From Gammaproteobacteria bacterium (GTDB lineage: Bacteria > Pseudomonadota > Gammaproteobacteria > Pseudomonadales > Pseudohongiellaceae): a stretch of DNA of 6,151 bases. The DNA lies in NCBI GenBank assembly GCA_016762975.1, contig JAESUV010000199.1:31597-37747 (forward strand), written 5' to 3'. The notes beneath the pieces are model-generated. The model did no database searches and had not been told where the DNA came from. It worked only from the letters and a program-made list of their open reading frames with translations. Below, piece by piece: positions 1 to 6,142 of the stretch (positions within the stretch are counted from its first letter, which is position 1; every line of letters begins with the position of its first letter). A program made the translations under genes and the position numbers.

Positions 1-242
1 GTGATGCCGCCGGCGTAACCTGCCGCAGTACTGAAAACCCCATCAAGCTTCCAAAACAAGCGTTCGGCTCCCCAGAAGCAACCGAGGCCAAACACCACCT
101 TCTGCAGGTGCGCGGGTACCGGCTCAACAAACCTGTTGCCGGAGACAAAATGCTCCGGTACAGGCTGAATAACGGCGACGCGATGAGGTAGCGCCGAATC
201 GGCATCAGGAAGTTTCAGTGATTTCTTTTTGAGTTGGAACAA
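1..242 (-). CDS. msrA: Peptide methionine (S)-S-oxide reductase MsrA, 5' part only
   Basis: MsrA repairs oxidised proteins by reducing the S-epimer of methionine sulfoxide, with thioredoxin as usual electron donor, in the cytoplasm. Eighty codons are visible before the gene runs off the left edge. Translated leftward from 242, the frame gives the family's active-site motif GCFWGAERLFW, with the catalytic cysteine at residue 55, followed by GVFSTAAGYAGG. The preceding stretch (LPDADSALPHR, then PVPEHF) resembles the N-terminal extension of E. coli MsrA, so this is the longer MsrA subtype. No ATG occurs in frame between the upstream stop (about 20 codons before the motif-bearing region begins) and the conserved part. 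The TTG at 242-240 is the best start: it gives MFQLKKKSLK, and a GGGA lies about 8 nt upstream. The gene is divergent from argD. Identity is secure; the start is inferred. Recycling cysteines near the C-terminus are outside the window. Confidence 0.93.
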   Translation of the reverse strand, partial: MFQLKKKSLKLPDADSALPHRVAVIQPVPEHFVSGNRFVEPVPAHLQKVVFGLGCFWGAERLFWKLDGVFSTAAGYAGGI

Positions 243-362
243 AATCTGTTTCCCATCTGTAATTTCTGCATTGAATGATACACTCTAATCCAGAAAACTG
301 CCGCGGCTTTTTAGCGTCAGCTTAAGCCGATGCCAATCAATTTAATGACTTAGGATAAAAAT
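243..362. promoter_or_regulatory. Divergent spacer between msrA and argD
   Basis: This 120-bp non-coding stretch separates two genes that point away from each other, so it should hold both promoters. Hexamers close to a sigma-70 -10 box exist on each strand: TCTAAT at 284-289 rightward, TTTAAT at 341-346 rightward and TATCAT at 280-275 leftward. None has a recognisable -35 at 16-18 nt, so no promoter is assigned. I see no ArgR-like palindrome. The argD ribosome binding site AGGA is at 352-355, 7 nt before its ATG. The regulatory role is inferred from layout only. Confidence 0.4.
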
Positions 363-1544
363 ATGAGCTCTGCCCTCATGCAGAACTATGGAACTCGGGA
401 ACTGAAGTTTGAACGCGGCGAAGGTTCTTATTTGTTCACAAAAGACGGCGAGCGCTATCTGGATTTCGGGATGGGAATAGCAGTTAACAGCCTTGGGCAC
501 TGTAACCCCAAATTAATCGACGCCCTAACCGATCAGGCCAAGCGCCTGTGGCATACCTCCAATCTTTACAACATTGAGTCTGGCGAACAGCTGGCCAGTA
601 AATTGGTTGCGAGCACGTTCGCGGACCGTGTCTTCTTTTGCAATTCCGGCACCGAGGCGATTGAATGCGGATTCAAAGCTATCCGCCGTTACTTCTATTC
701 GAAGGGCCAGACTCAGAAGAACCGTATAGTGTCGATGAGCGGCGCATTCCATGGGCGTAGCCTCGCCGCAATCGCGTCCGCTGCGAACCCTGTTCACACA
801 GAAGGCTTCCTAGTTGGAGACTCAGGCTTCGATCAGGCTGAGTTCGGTAACTTCGAATCACTACTCTCTGTAGTTACCGAGAAAACCGCGGGCATCATTA
901 TCGAACCGGTCCAGGGCGAAGGCGGAATTCGTGTAGCAGAATTAGAATACCTTAAAAAAATCAGAGATTTATGCGACTCACATAACATCTTACTTATGCT
1001 CGACGAGGTGCAATGCGGCATCGCACGCACGGGCAGCCTCTATGCCTATCAACAACTGGGCATTAACCCCGATATACTTGCGACAGCAAAGGGGCTTGGT
1101 GGCGGGTTTCCGATTGGCGCATGTCTCGCCACAGAAGAAGTCGCAGCAGCACTGGTAGCCGGCACTCACGGCAGTACTTTCGGAGGTAACCCGCTCGCGA
1201 CAGCTGTTAGCAACGCCGTGCTGGATACGCTTAACGATGCCGACTTCCTTAATAATGTCAGTGAGTTAGGAAACTACTTGAAGGCTGAACTTACAATACT
1301 CATCGAGCGCTATCCACGGCTACTAACCGAAGTGCGGGGCCTAGGTCTTATGTTGGGCCTCTACTGCCAAACCGATGCAGGGCGCCTGATCGCACGCCTG
1401 CAGGAGCAGAAACTGCTGGTTGTTAAGGCTGGAGGAAACAGCATACGGCTGTTACCCGCTCTGAATGTCAGCAAGGAAGAAATAGACTCTGCTGTAAAAA
1501 TAATCAGTAAGGTATTGGCAGATATAGAGAATAACCAAAACTAA
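363..1544 (+). CDS. argD: Acetylornithine aminotransferase-like class III PLP enzyme
   Basis: ArgD moves an amino group between N-acetylornithine and 2-oxoglutarate in cytoplasmic arginine synthesis; many bacterial ArgD proteins also act on N-succinyl-diaminopimelate for lysine. The 393 residues match the usual length (about 390-405). Seen in order: the N-terminal substrate-side motif YLDFGMGIAVNSLGH; the PLP-phosphate loop SGTEA (95-99); FHGR (129-132); EPVQGEGG from E181; LDEVQ with D214 that contacts the pyridine nitrogen; the Schiff-base lysine K243 in ATAKGLGGGFPIGA; and HGSTFGGNP, with T272 reaching the phosphate of the partner subunit. No expected residue is missing. The ATG has AGGA 7 nt upstream. 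It is the first gene of a possible three-gene run and lacks argF, argB or argC beside it, which is unusual. Succinylornithine, GABA or other omega-amino donors are possible alternatives, because this fold family shifts specificity easily; the N-terminus favours ArgD. Confidence 0.88.
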   Translation: MSSALMQNYGTRELKFERGEGSYLFTKDGERYLDFGMGIAVNSLGHCNPKLIDALTDQAKRLWHTSNLYNIESGEQLASKLVASTFADRVFFCNSGTEAIECGFKAIRRYFYSKGQTQKNRIVSMSGAFHGRSLAAIASAANPVHTEGFLVGDSGFDQAEFGNFESLLSVVTEKTAGIIIEPVQGEGGIRVAELEYLKKIRDLCDSHNILLMLDEVQCGIARTGSLYAYQQLGINPDILATAKGLGGGFPIGACLATEEVAAALVAGTHGSTFGGNPLATAVSNAVLDTLNDADFLNNVSELGNYLKAELTILIERYPRLLTEVRGLGLMLGLYCQTDAGRLIARLQEQKLLVVKAGGNSIRLLPALNVSKEEIDSAVKIISKVLADIENNQN

Positions 1545-1560
1545 ACCAAGAATCGACTAC

Positions 1561-1572
1561 CAGCTTCGGCTG
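1561..1572 (+). other. cUUCGg tetraloop hairpin next to the ribosome binding site
   Basis: CAGC-TTCG-GCTG forms a 4-bp stem closed by C-G around a UUCG loop, the unusually stable tetraloop class in RNA. It ends at 1572, one base before the Shine-Dalgarno sequence GAGGA (1574-1578) of the epoxide hydrolase. There is no T-run after it, so it is not a terminator. It may place or protect the ribosome binding site, or it may be chance in a 39-bp spacer. Confidence 0.35.
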
Positions 1573-1583
1573 CGAGGATTACC

Positions 1584-2957
1584 ATGAACTCAAGGCTATC
1601 AACACTTTCTATTAAGCGCGCAGGACTCTCGTCCCTGCTTATTCTGTTTGGCGCTTTGTGCTCCGCATTTCTCGCCACCACTATTGGGTCGGTCGCCACG
1701 GCTAAGCCTGATCCGCTTACATCGAGCCTCGCGAATCTGACCAAAACTACCGCACCTTTAATTGAGAAGCCTATGCCTCAAACCAAATTTGCAAACAACG
1801 CAGCTATCATACCCTTTGAGATCGACATCTCGGACGCGGCGATCGCGGATCTGCAGCGCAGACTTGCCGCTACCCGGATGCCTGATCAGATAGCCAGTAC
1901 CACTTGGGAATATGGCACCGACTCCACTTATCTGAGCGAACTGATCGCTTATTGGCAGAACGACTTCGATTGGAAAAAACAAGAAGCTGAATTAAATCAA
2001 TTCGATCAATTCAAAACTGAAATAGATGGTTTAGAGTTGCACTTCATTCATCAGCTATCCGAGAACCCTAACGCCATACCGCTAATGATTGTCCACGGCT
2101 GGCCTGGGTCGGTAGCGGAATTCTCGAAAATCATCGGGCCTCTTACTGATCCTGTTGCCCATGGCGGTGATATCGCTGATTCCTATCACGTCATAGCGCC
2201 GTCCCTTCCCGGCTTCGGCTTCTCAGAAAAACCCAATGAGCCAGGTTATAACCCGGAGAAATTTGCCCATATTCTGGCGGGTCTTATGCAACGACTCGGT
2301 TACCAGCAATATGCAATTGCCGGCGGTGACTGGGGAGCAATCATCAATCGCAATCTCGCCAACACCTTCCCGGAGCGCTTGCTGGGCCTTCACTCAAATA
2401 TGGTTTTAGCAGGCCCGCCAGCGGACATAGAACAAAGAGACGATGTCTCAGAGGCAGAAGATAGCTTACGTACTGCGCGCACAGCCTATATGCAAAATGA
2501 GGTTGGCTATCAACAAATTCAAAGGACTAAACCACAAAGCTTAGGCTATGGATTAAATGATTCACCCGCTGGGCTGGCCGCATGGATAGTTGAGAAATTT
2601 CACGGTTGGTCTGATATGCCGCAGGGCGCCGATGGCGACTTGGACAATTACTTCACTAAAGACGAGCTGCTGACCAATATCTCCATCTATTGGTTCACTG
2701 AGACGATTACCTCATCCACGCGCATCTATTACGAGAGCAGCAAGACACCGGCCATCAAGCCGATCGAGTATATCGATGTGCCGACAGGCGTCGCCGTTTA
2801 TCCCGCCGAGATTTATATAACCCCAAGGTCTTGGGTCGCGGCAGCCTACGACCTTCGGCATTATTCTCTGATGGAAGAAGGCGGGCACTTCGCGGCACTG
2901 GAGCAACCAGTGAGCTACGTAAATGAGCTAAACACGTTTTTCCGATTGCTTCGTTAG
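1584..2957 (+). CDS. Exported microsomal-type epoxide hydrolase (EHN + alpha/beta hydrolase)
   Basis: This enzyme would open epoxides to diols through an alkyl-enzyme ester. It has 457 residues. Residues 1-40 look like a Sec signal peptide: K11-R12, a hydrophobic core at about 14-34, and Ala-Thr-Ala (38-40) before Lys-Pro. The mature protein should therefore be periplasmic or released. An epoxide-hydrolase N-terminal (EHN) domain covers about 75-165, starting IIPFEIDISD. The hydrolase fold follows, with oxyanion motif HGWPGS (171-176), nucleophile D249 in GGDWGA, ring-opening tyrosines Y309 and Y382, acid E409 in YPAE and H435 in EEGGHFAALE. By position these correspond to the catalytic set of mammalian microsomal epoxide hydrolase, including Glu as charge-relay acid. 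The lid segment GLNDSPAGLAAWI is also typical. GAGGA lies 5 nt before the ATG, supporting this start over Met64, which would remove the signal. The physiological epoxide is unknown. Haloalkane dehalogenase is unlikely, given the EHN domain and the tyrosines. Confidence 0.9.
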   Translation: MNSRLSTLSIKRAGLSSLLILFGALCSAFLATTIGSVATAKPDPLTSSLANLTKTTAPLIEKPMPQTKFANNAAIIPFEIDISDAAIADLQRRLAATRMPDQIASTTWEYGTDSTYLSELIAYWQNDFDWKKQEAELNQFDQFKTEIDGLELHFIHQLSENPNAIPLMIVHGWPGSVAEFSKIIGPLTDPVAHGGDIADSYHVIAPSLPGFGFSEKPNEPGYNPEKFAHILAGLMQRLGYQQYAIAGGDWGAIINRNLANTFPERLLGLHSNMVLAGPPADIEQRDDVSEAEDSLRTARTAYMQNEVGYQQIQRTKPQSLGYGLNDSPAGLAAWIVEKFHGWSDMPQGADGDLDNYFTKDELLTNISIYWFTETITSSTRIYYESSKTPAIKPIEYIDVPTGVAVYPAEIYITPRSWVAAAYDLRHYSLMEEGGHFAALEQPVSYVNELNTFFRLLR

Positions 2958-3031
2958 GGCTTTGTAATAAAGCAAATGCAAAACATTATTCATAACCACT
3001 AGTCGCGAAACAGCCGTCTGGGAGAATAACA

Positions 3032-4612
3032 ATGACTGAGAATATACAAGCACAGCCTACTGAAATGAAAGGGTTTCTTGCCTGGATCGAGAAGTCGGGA
3101 AACAAGCTGCCGGACCCTGTCTTCATTTTCCTCTATTGCATTGCCGGTGTAATTGCCATCAGTGTCGTGGCCACCCTATTTGGCGTATCCGCTGCCCACC
3201 CTACTCAGGTCGATGCGGCAGGCAATGCCATTATTATCAGCGCCGAGAGCTTGTTGTCTGCCGGAAATATCCAACGCTTACTTGTAGATATGCCGAAAAC
3301 CTTTACCAGCTTCCACCCGCTAGGTTATGTCCTTGTCGTAATGCTCGGCGCTGGCGTCGCTGAACGCTCCGGCCTGTTCGCCTCCGCAATGAGCGGTGCC
3401 GTGTCTAAGGCTCCCTTATTCCTGTTAACTCCAGCGGTAGCGCTAATTGGCATGATAGGCAATCTTGCCGCCGATGCCGCTTATGTTGTGTTAATTCCGT
3501 TGGCTGGCGTTATCTTCGCCGCCGCTGGTCGCCACCCAATTGCCGGTATCGCCACGGCCTTTGCTGGCGTATCCGGTGGGTTTTCAGCAAACCTGTTACC
3601 CGGTCAGTTAGATGCGCTCCTATTTGGCATCACCGAGGCAGCGGCCGAAACCATCCAGCCTTCTTGGGATGCGAACATCGCCGGCAATGCCTACTTCATT
3701 ATCGCCATGACTTTCGTGTTTCTGCCAGCGATCTGGTTTGTCACCGACAGGATCATCGAACCTCGATTGGCGCCTATCAAGCCGGGTGATGCAGAGAGCT
3801 CTACCGCTGGCGTCATCAAAGACCCTAGCATCACATTGAGCGACAATGAGCGACGCGGCTTGGCCCGCGCTGGTTACGCCTGCCTAGGAATCATCGCACT
3901 GTGGATCTTTCTAACAATTGGGCCTGGCACCCCGCTTATAAATGAAGCGGCGAATCCGGAGGCCAGACTCACGCCGATGTATCAGTCTCTAGTCGCCGGC
4001 TTTTTCTTTCTATTCCTCGCTGCCGGTTGGGCGTACGGATCGGCAACCGGAACAGTCACAAATCATCGCGATATCGTGAAGATGATGAGTGATGCTATGG
4101 CCGACCTATCCTATTATCTGGTGCTCGCGTTCACCGCCGCTCACTTCGTTGCGATGTTCAACTGGTCGAACCTGGGCCTGATATTTGCGATTAAAGGAGC
4201 CGCCGTTCTAGAAGGCTCTAACCTACCCGACTCCGTCTTGATGGCGCTGATCATTTTATTCGGCGCGACCATTAATCTATTTATAGGTTCTGCGAGCGCG
4301 AAGTGGGCTCTGCTCGCACCTGTACTCGTGCCAATGCTAATGCTAATCGGCATCAGTCCAGAGATGACCACCGCTGCCTACCGTGTGGGTGACGGAGCAA
4401 CAAACATCATCACGCCTCTCATGCCTTACTTTCCTCTAATACTCGTGTTCTGCCAACGCTGGCAGAAGGAGTTTGGGCTTGGATCTCTAGCCGCTACGAT
4501 GCTGCCTTACTCGGCGGTACTGTTAGTCTCAGGCCTGACTCTCACAGTCATTTGGGTGATCTTGGGTTGGCCACTTGGACCGAATGCGCCCGTTGAATTC
4601 ATCTTGAAATGA
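3032..4612 (+). CDS. AbgT-family inner-membrane transporter
   Basis: The 526-residue protein matches the AbgT family (E. coli AbgT, gonococcal MtrF, Alcanivorax YdaH) in length and motifs. Characterised members import p-aminobenzoyl-glutamate or export sulfonamides as ion-coupled dimers. Visible are GNKLPDP (23-29) just before the first membrane helix (about 29-52), a polar loop at about 53-95, then hydrophobic segments to the C-terminus, with a hydrophilic break near 243-276. The substrate-path residues named for YdaH and MtrF (Trp, Pro, Arg, Asp) are present at identical spacing: W425, P443, R451 and D454, plus N415. D194 in LLPGQLDALL probably matches their conserved upstream Asp, although spacing there differs by several residues. 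GGGAG (3020-3024) lies 7 nt before the ATG. It follows the epoxide hydrolase by 74 bp on the same strand. Family is sure; substrate and direction are not. Nothing nearby (no abgA/abgB hydrolase, no mtr genes) settles it. Confidence 0.92.
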   Translation: MTENIQAQPTEMKGFLAWIEKSGNKLPDPVFIFLYCIAGVIAISVVATLFGVSAAHPTQVDAAGNAIIISAESLLSAGNIQRLLVDMPKTFTSFHPLGYVLVVMLGAGVAERSGLFASAMSGAVSKAPLFLLTPAVALIGMIGNLAADAAYVVLIPLAGVIFAAAGRHPIAGIATAFAGVSGGFSANLLPGQLDALLFGITEAAAETIQPSWDANIAGNAYFIIAMTFVFLPAIWFVTDRIIEPRLAPIKPGDAESSTAGVIKDPSITLSDNERRGLARAGYACLGIIALWIFLTIGPGTPLINEAANPEARLTPMYQSLVAGFFFLFLAAGWAYGSATGTVTNHRDIVKMMSDAMADLSYYLVLAFTAAHFVAMFNWSNLGLIFAIKGAAVLEGSNLPDSVLMALIILFGATINLFIGSASAKWALLAPVLVPMLMLIGISPEMTTAAYRVGDGATNIITPLMPYFPLILVFCQRWQKEFGLGSLAATMLPYSAVLLVSGLTLTVIWVILGWPLGPNAPVEFILK

Positions 4613-4707
4613 TTCAACTTAGGCAGGCTGGCTACGAATGCTTTCCAGCAACTGGTGCTTTTCTCACCGCACAAGACCGCGCGCCAAGAACTATCGCTAA
4701 ATTCTAA
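4609..4707 (+). CDS. Possible 32-residue small ORF overlapping the transporter stop
   Basis: An ATG at 4609 overlaps the transporter's TGA in the ATGA arrangement typical of translationally coupled genes, and the frame stays open to a TAA at 4705-4707. The product would begin MIQLRQAGYE and end APRTIAKF. It is soluble, basic toward the C-terminus, has one cysteine, and has no signal or membrane segment. I do not recognise it. There is no clear Shine-Dalgarno sequence, so expression would rely on re-initiation. A 32-codon open frame is easily due to chance; the overlap is the only positive sign. It could also be the remnant 3' end of a decayed gene. Confidence 0.22.
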   Translation: MIQLRQAGYECFPATGAFLTAQDRAPRTIAKF

Positions 4708-4747
4708 GCGCGTATTTTCATAACATTTGGTCTTTGCACAAGGGCTA

Positions 4748-4787
4748 GCAGGTGATGGTCGGTGATAGCAGGTAATGGCAGGAAGGG
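4748..4787 (+). repeat. Imperfect 10-nt tandem repeat, four units
   Basis: Four consecutive decamers share a pattern: GCAGGTGATG (4748), GTCGGTGATA (4758), GCAGGTAATG (4768) and GCAGGAAGGG (4778). Units one and three differ at a single base, so a 20-nt periodicity is also visible (TAGCAGGT at 4746 and 4766). It lies in the non-coding region between the convergent transporter and propeller genes. The last unit runs into the left arm of the next inverted repeat. No function can be assigned; slippage during replication would explain it. Confidence 0.55.
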
Positions 4788-4809
4788 CGAGACTGATTCT
4801 GCGCCCTTC
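4782..4809. other. Inverted repeat GAAGGGCG / CGCCCTTC
   Basis: An 8-bp perfect stem (4782-4789 with 4802-4809) encloses 12 bases. Three more pairs (4790-4792 with 4798-4800) can form if G4801 bulges, leaving a 5-nt loop. It lies 14 nt before a second, stronger hairpin. No T-run follows on either strand, so it is not an intrinsic terminator by itself. It may be part of the transporter's 3' untranslated structure or a protein site. Confidence 0.45.
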
Positions 4810-4823
4810 GTGATGCCGCCATC

Positions 4824-4859
4824 TGGATGCTTAGTACGAAAGACTAAGCATCCACTTTT
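4824..4859 (+). terminator. Probable rho-independent terminator after the transporter gene
   Basis: A perfect 12-bp stem (4824-4835 with 4843-4854, TGGATGCTTAGT and its complement) has a 7-nt loop ACGAAAG and is followed by A-C-TTTT (4854-4859). The short T-run is on the rightward strand, so it should end transcripts from the argD to transporter direction, about 210 nt past the last stop codon. Leftward transcripts from the propeller remnant meet the same stem but no T-run. The stem is only moderately GC-rich and the T-run short, so termination strength is uncertain. Confidence 0.6.
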
Positions 4860-4878
4860 AAGTCAAATCATTGTATCC

Positions 4879-5319
4879 CTAAAATTTAGCGCGCAATATT
4901 TCCGGCGCCTCGTCATCAGAAAAATGCGGCTGCACGACGTATATGTCATCGCCAACTACAGCGCCCGTTGTAGACTGTCCTGAATAACTCGCCATACCGG
5001 TGAGCCGTGCGGATCTCCAGTTGTCGTCACTCTGATACTTCACGGCCCTACTTCTATTGTTCGATACGCCTGCCAAACTTCCATCGGATGCCCAAACTAT
5101 GCCATCAACACCCGTCGCAGGAACATCCAAATCGATCAATGCCCAACGCTGTGGATTGTCGACCGGAACCCGAATGAACTGTCCCGTTCCTGGCGATGCC
5201 AGTATTAGATAGCCCGCAGGATGATACTCGATGCCATTTAAACCAAACGCCGCATCGACCCCAAAATCGATGAGCACCGTCGCGCGATAATATTTGTCTA
5301 CCTTATAGACAATCTTCAT
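4879..5319 (-). pseudogene. SMP-30/gluconolactonase-like beta-propeller, C-terminal remnant
   Basis: Read leftward, about 146 residues from the codon at 5319 to the TAG at 4881-4879 look like the last blades of a six-bladed propeller of the SMP-30/gluconolactonase/NHL type. Two blade-like repeats are visible: LNGIEYHPAGYL (residues 27-38) and VDGIVWASDGSL (71-82). They are followed by NRAVKY-like and GDDIYVVQPHF strands and a natural-looking end ILRAKF. Relatives usually have about 300 or more residues with a signal peptide, so over half is missing. The frame stays open past 5319 to an ATG at 5889, but that upstream part lies antisense to the RND gene and has no propeller character; it is low-complexity Ser/Thr/Arg-rich. 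MKIVYKVDKYY, with an ATG at 5319, may be chance or the last true residues before the break. Lactonase activity cannot be judged, because the metal ligands of such enzymes are spread over the lost part. Confidence 0.75.
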
Positions 5320-5320
5320 T
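5304..5320. other. Breakpoint joining two 5'-truncated divergent genes
   Basis: Leftward propeller similarity extends up to about 5304-5316 (VYKVDKYY), and rightward RND similarity begins by about 5312-5318 (FIRLSVNNV). The two gene bodies therefore meet within a few bases and each has lost its start. No insertion-sequence end, direct repeat or intergenic sequence lies between them. A deletion across a divergent gene pair, or an assembly join, would produce this. Confidence 0.65.
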
Positions 5321-6142
5321 CGGCTATCGGTGAACAATGTTGTCCACGCACTACGAGATGCGGCCATTATTGTTTCAATAATCCTACTACTCTTTCTGCT
5401 CAATGTTCGGACAACACTCATAACGCTTACGGCACTGCCGCTGTCTCTGGCCGTTGGGCTCCTTGTCATTGGATGGATGGGTGAGACCATTAATGTCATG
5501 ACACTCGGTGGTCTGGCTATTGCGGTGGGTAGTTTGGTCGATGATGCCGTTATTGATGTCGAGAATGTATTTAGGCGTCTCAAACTCAACGCATTAAAAC
5601 CCGAATCCGAGCGGTATGGAAAGATTAGAGTTATCTTTGATGCGAGCAACGAAATCCGGCCATCGATGGTGTTTGCGACCATTATCATCGCGCTTGTGTT
5701 CTTGCCGCTCATGTTCATGGAAGGTATCGAAGGACGATTCTTTAGGCCATTGGGCATCGCATTTGTTGTCTCGATTGTCGCTTCATTGTTTGTGGCACTA
5801 ACGGTGACCCCTGCGATGTGCAGCTTTATGCTGTCGATCTCTCCGAGTGATAAATCACTCCGAGACGGGATACTGGTCCGTGTACTCAAACGAATCTATG
5901 AGCCGCTCGTCAGAATGGCTTTGCGGTTTAGAGCCCTTGTTCTCGGTGGGGCGGCATTGGCAACGGTACTTTCAATTGGGCTTGCTTCGACCTTTGGAAC
6001 ATCATTCTTGCCAGAGTTTAACGAGGGCACATTCACCGTAGGGCTCTTTGCCCCTCCTGGGACATCGCTGGCCGCCAGTGACCGGATGGCTTCGGCTATC
6101 GAAGGCCAATTGATTCATATTGAAGGGGTCAAAAGAGATTGA
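5309..6142 (+). pseudogene. Heavy-metal-type RND efflux pump (CzcA/CusA family), internal fragment
   Basis: The frame opens after a TAG at 5306-5308, and a GTG at 5330 is its first usable start, but this is not a true N-terminus. VNNVVHALRDAAIIV and FLLNVRTTLITLTALPLSL are the second membrane segment of CzcA/CusA-type proton-driven pumps, normally some 330 residues in. Numbering from 5330, proton-relay acids lie in VDDAVIDVEN (D71, D72, D76, E78), RFFRPLGIAF follows at about 137, and the second periplasmic domain begins FLPEFNEGTF (about 222). Full proteins have about 1,020-1,050 residues, so roughly a quarter is present: membrane segments 2 to about 7, without the first periplasmic domain. 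A TGA at 6140-6142, after IEGVKRD, stops it inside the second periplasmic domain. Family pumps work with a membrane fusion protein and an outer-membrane channel; neither is here. No metal can be assigned, because the binding sites lie in missing parts. It is non-functional as it stands. Confidence 0.85.

Noticed and set aside
243..362. ArgR operator upstream of argD
   Set aside because: No TGAAT(n)ATTCA-like palindrome is present; the single TTGAATGATAC segment has no matching half.
525..1030. Three leftward frames inside argD (525-797, 679-861, 833-1030)
   Set aside because: They are antisense shadows of a gene whose motifs are continuous across the region.
1584..1703. Lipoprotein signal (GALC at residues 23-26 of the epoxide hydrolase)
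   Set aside because: The residue before the cysteine is Leu, not Gly/Ala/Ser, and a good Ala-X-Ala cleavage site follows at 38-40.
1541..1982. Leftward frames inside the 5' part of the epoxide hydrolase
   Set aside because: They are antisense to the signal peptide and EHN domain, and carry no motifs or ribosome binding sites.
2959..2990. GCTTT/AAAGC small inverted repeat and a TTGTAA - 16 nt - CATTAT promoter-like pair before the transporter
   Set aside because: The stem is only 5 bp without a T-run, and both hexamers match consensus at 4 of 6 bases, which is common by chance in an AT-rich spacer.
4678..4718. CGCGC/GCGCG pairing followed by TATTTT as a nearer terminator for the transporter
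   Set aside because: The 5-bp stem would need a loop of more than 20 nt; the 12-bp hairpin at 4824 is far better.
4810..4820. The 11-mer GTGATGCCGCC occurs here and at the very start of the window
   Set aside because: The copy at 1-11 is coding sequence of msrA (Gly-Gly-Ile) and the flanks differ immediately; most likely coincidence rather than an attachment-site pair.
4762..4983. Rightward 73-codon frame spanning the hairpins
   Set aside because: It runs through both inverted repeats and then antisense to the propeller remnant; there is no ribosome binding site and no recognisable motif.
5320..5889. Leftward open frame continuing from the propeller remnant to an ATG at 5889 (a 336-residue chimera)
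   Set aside because: This part is exactly antisense to the well-supported RND coding sequence, is low-complexity Ser/Thr/Arg/Met-rich, and shows no propeller repeats.
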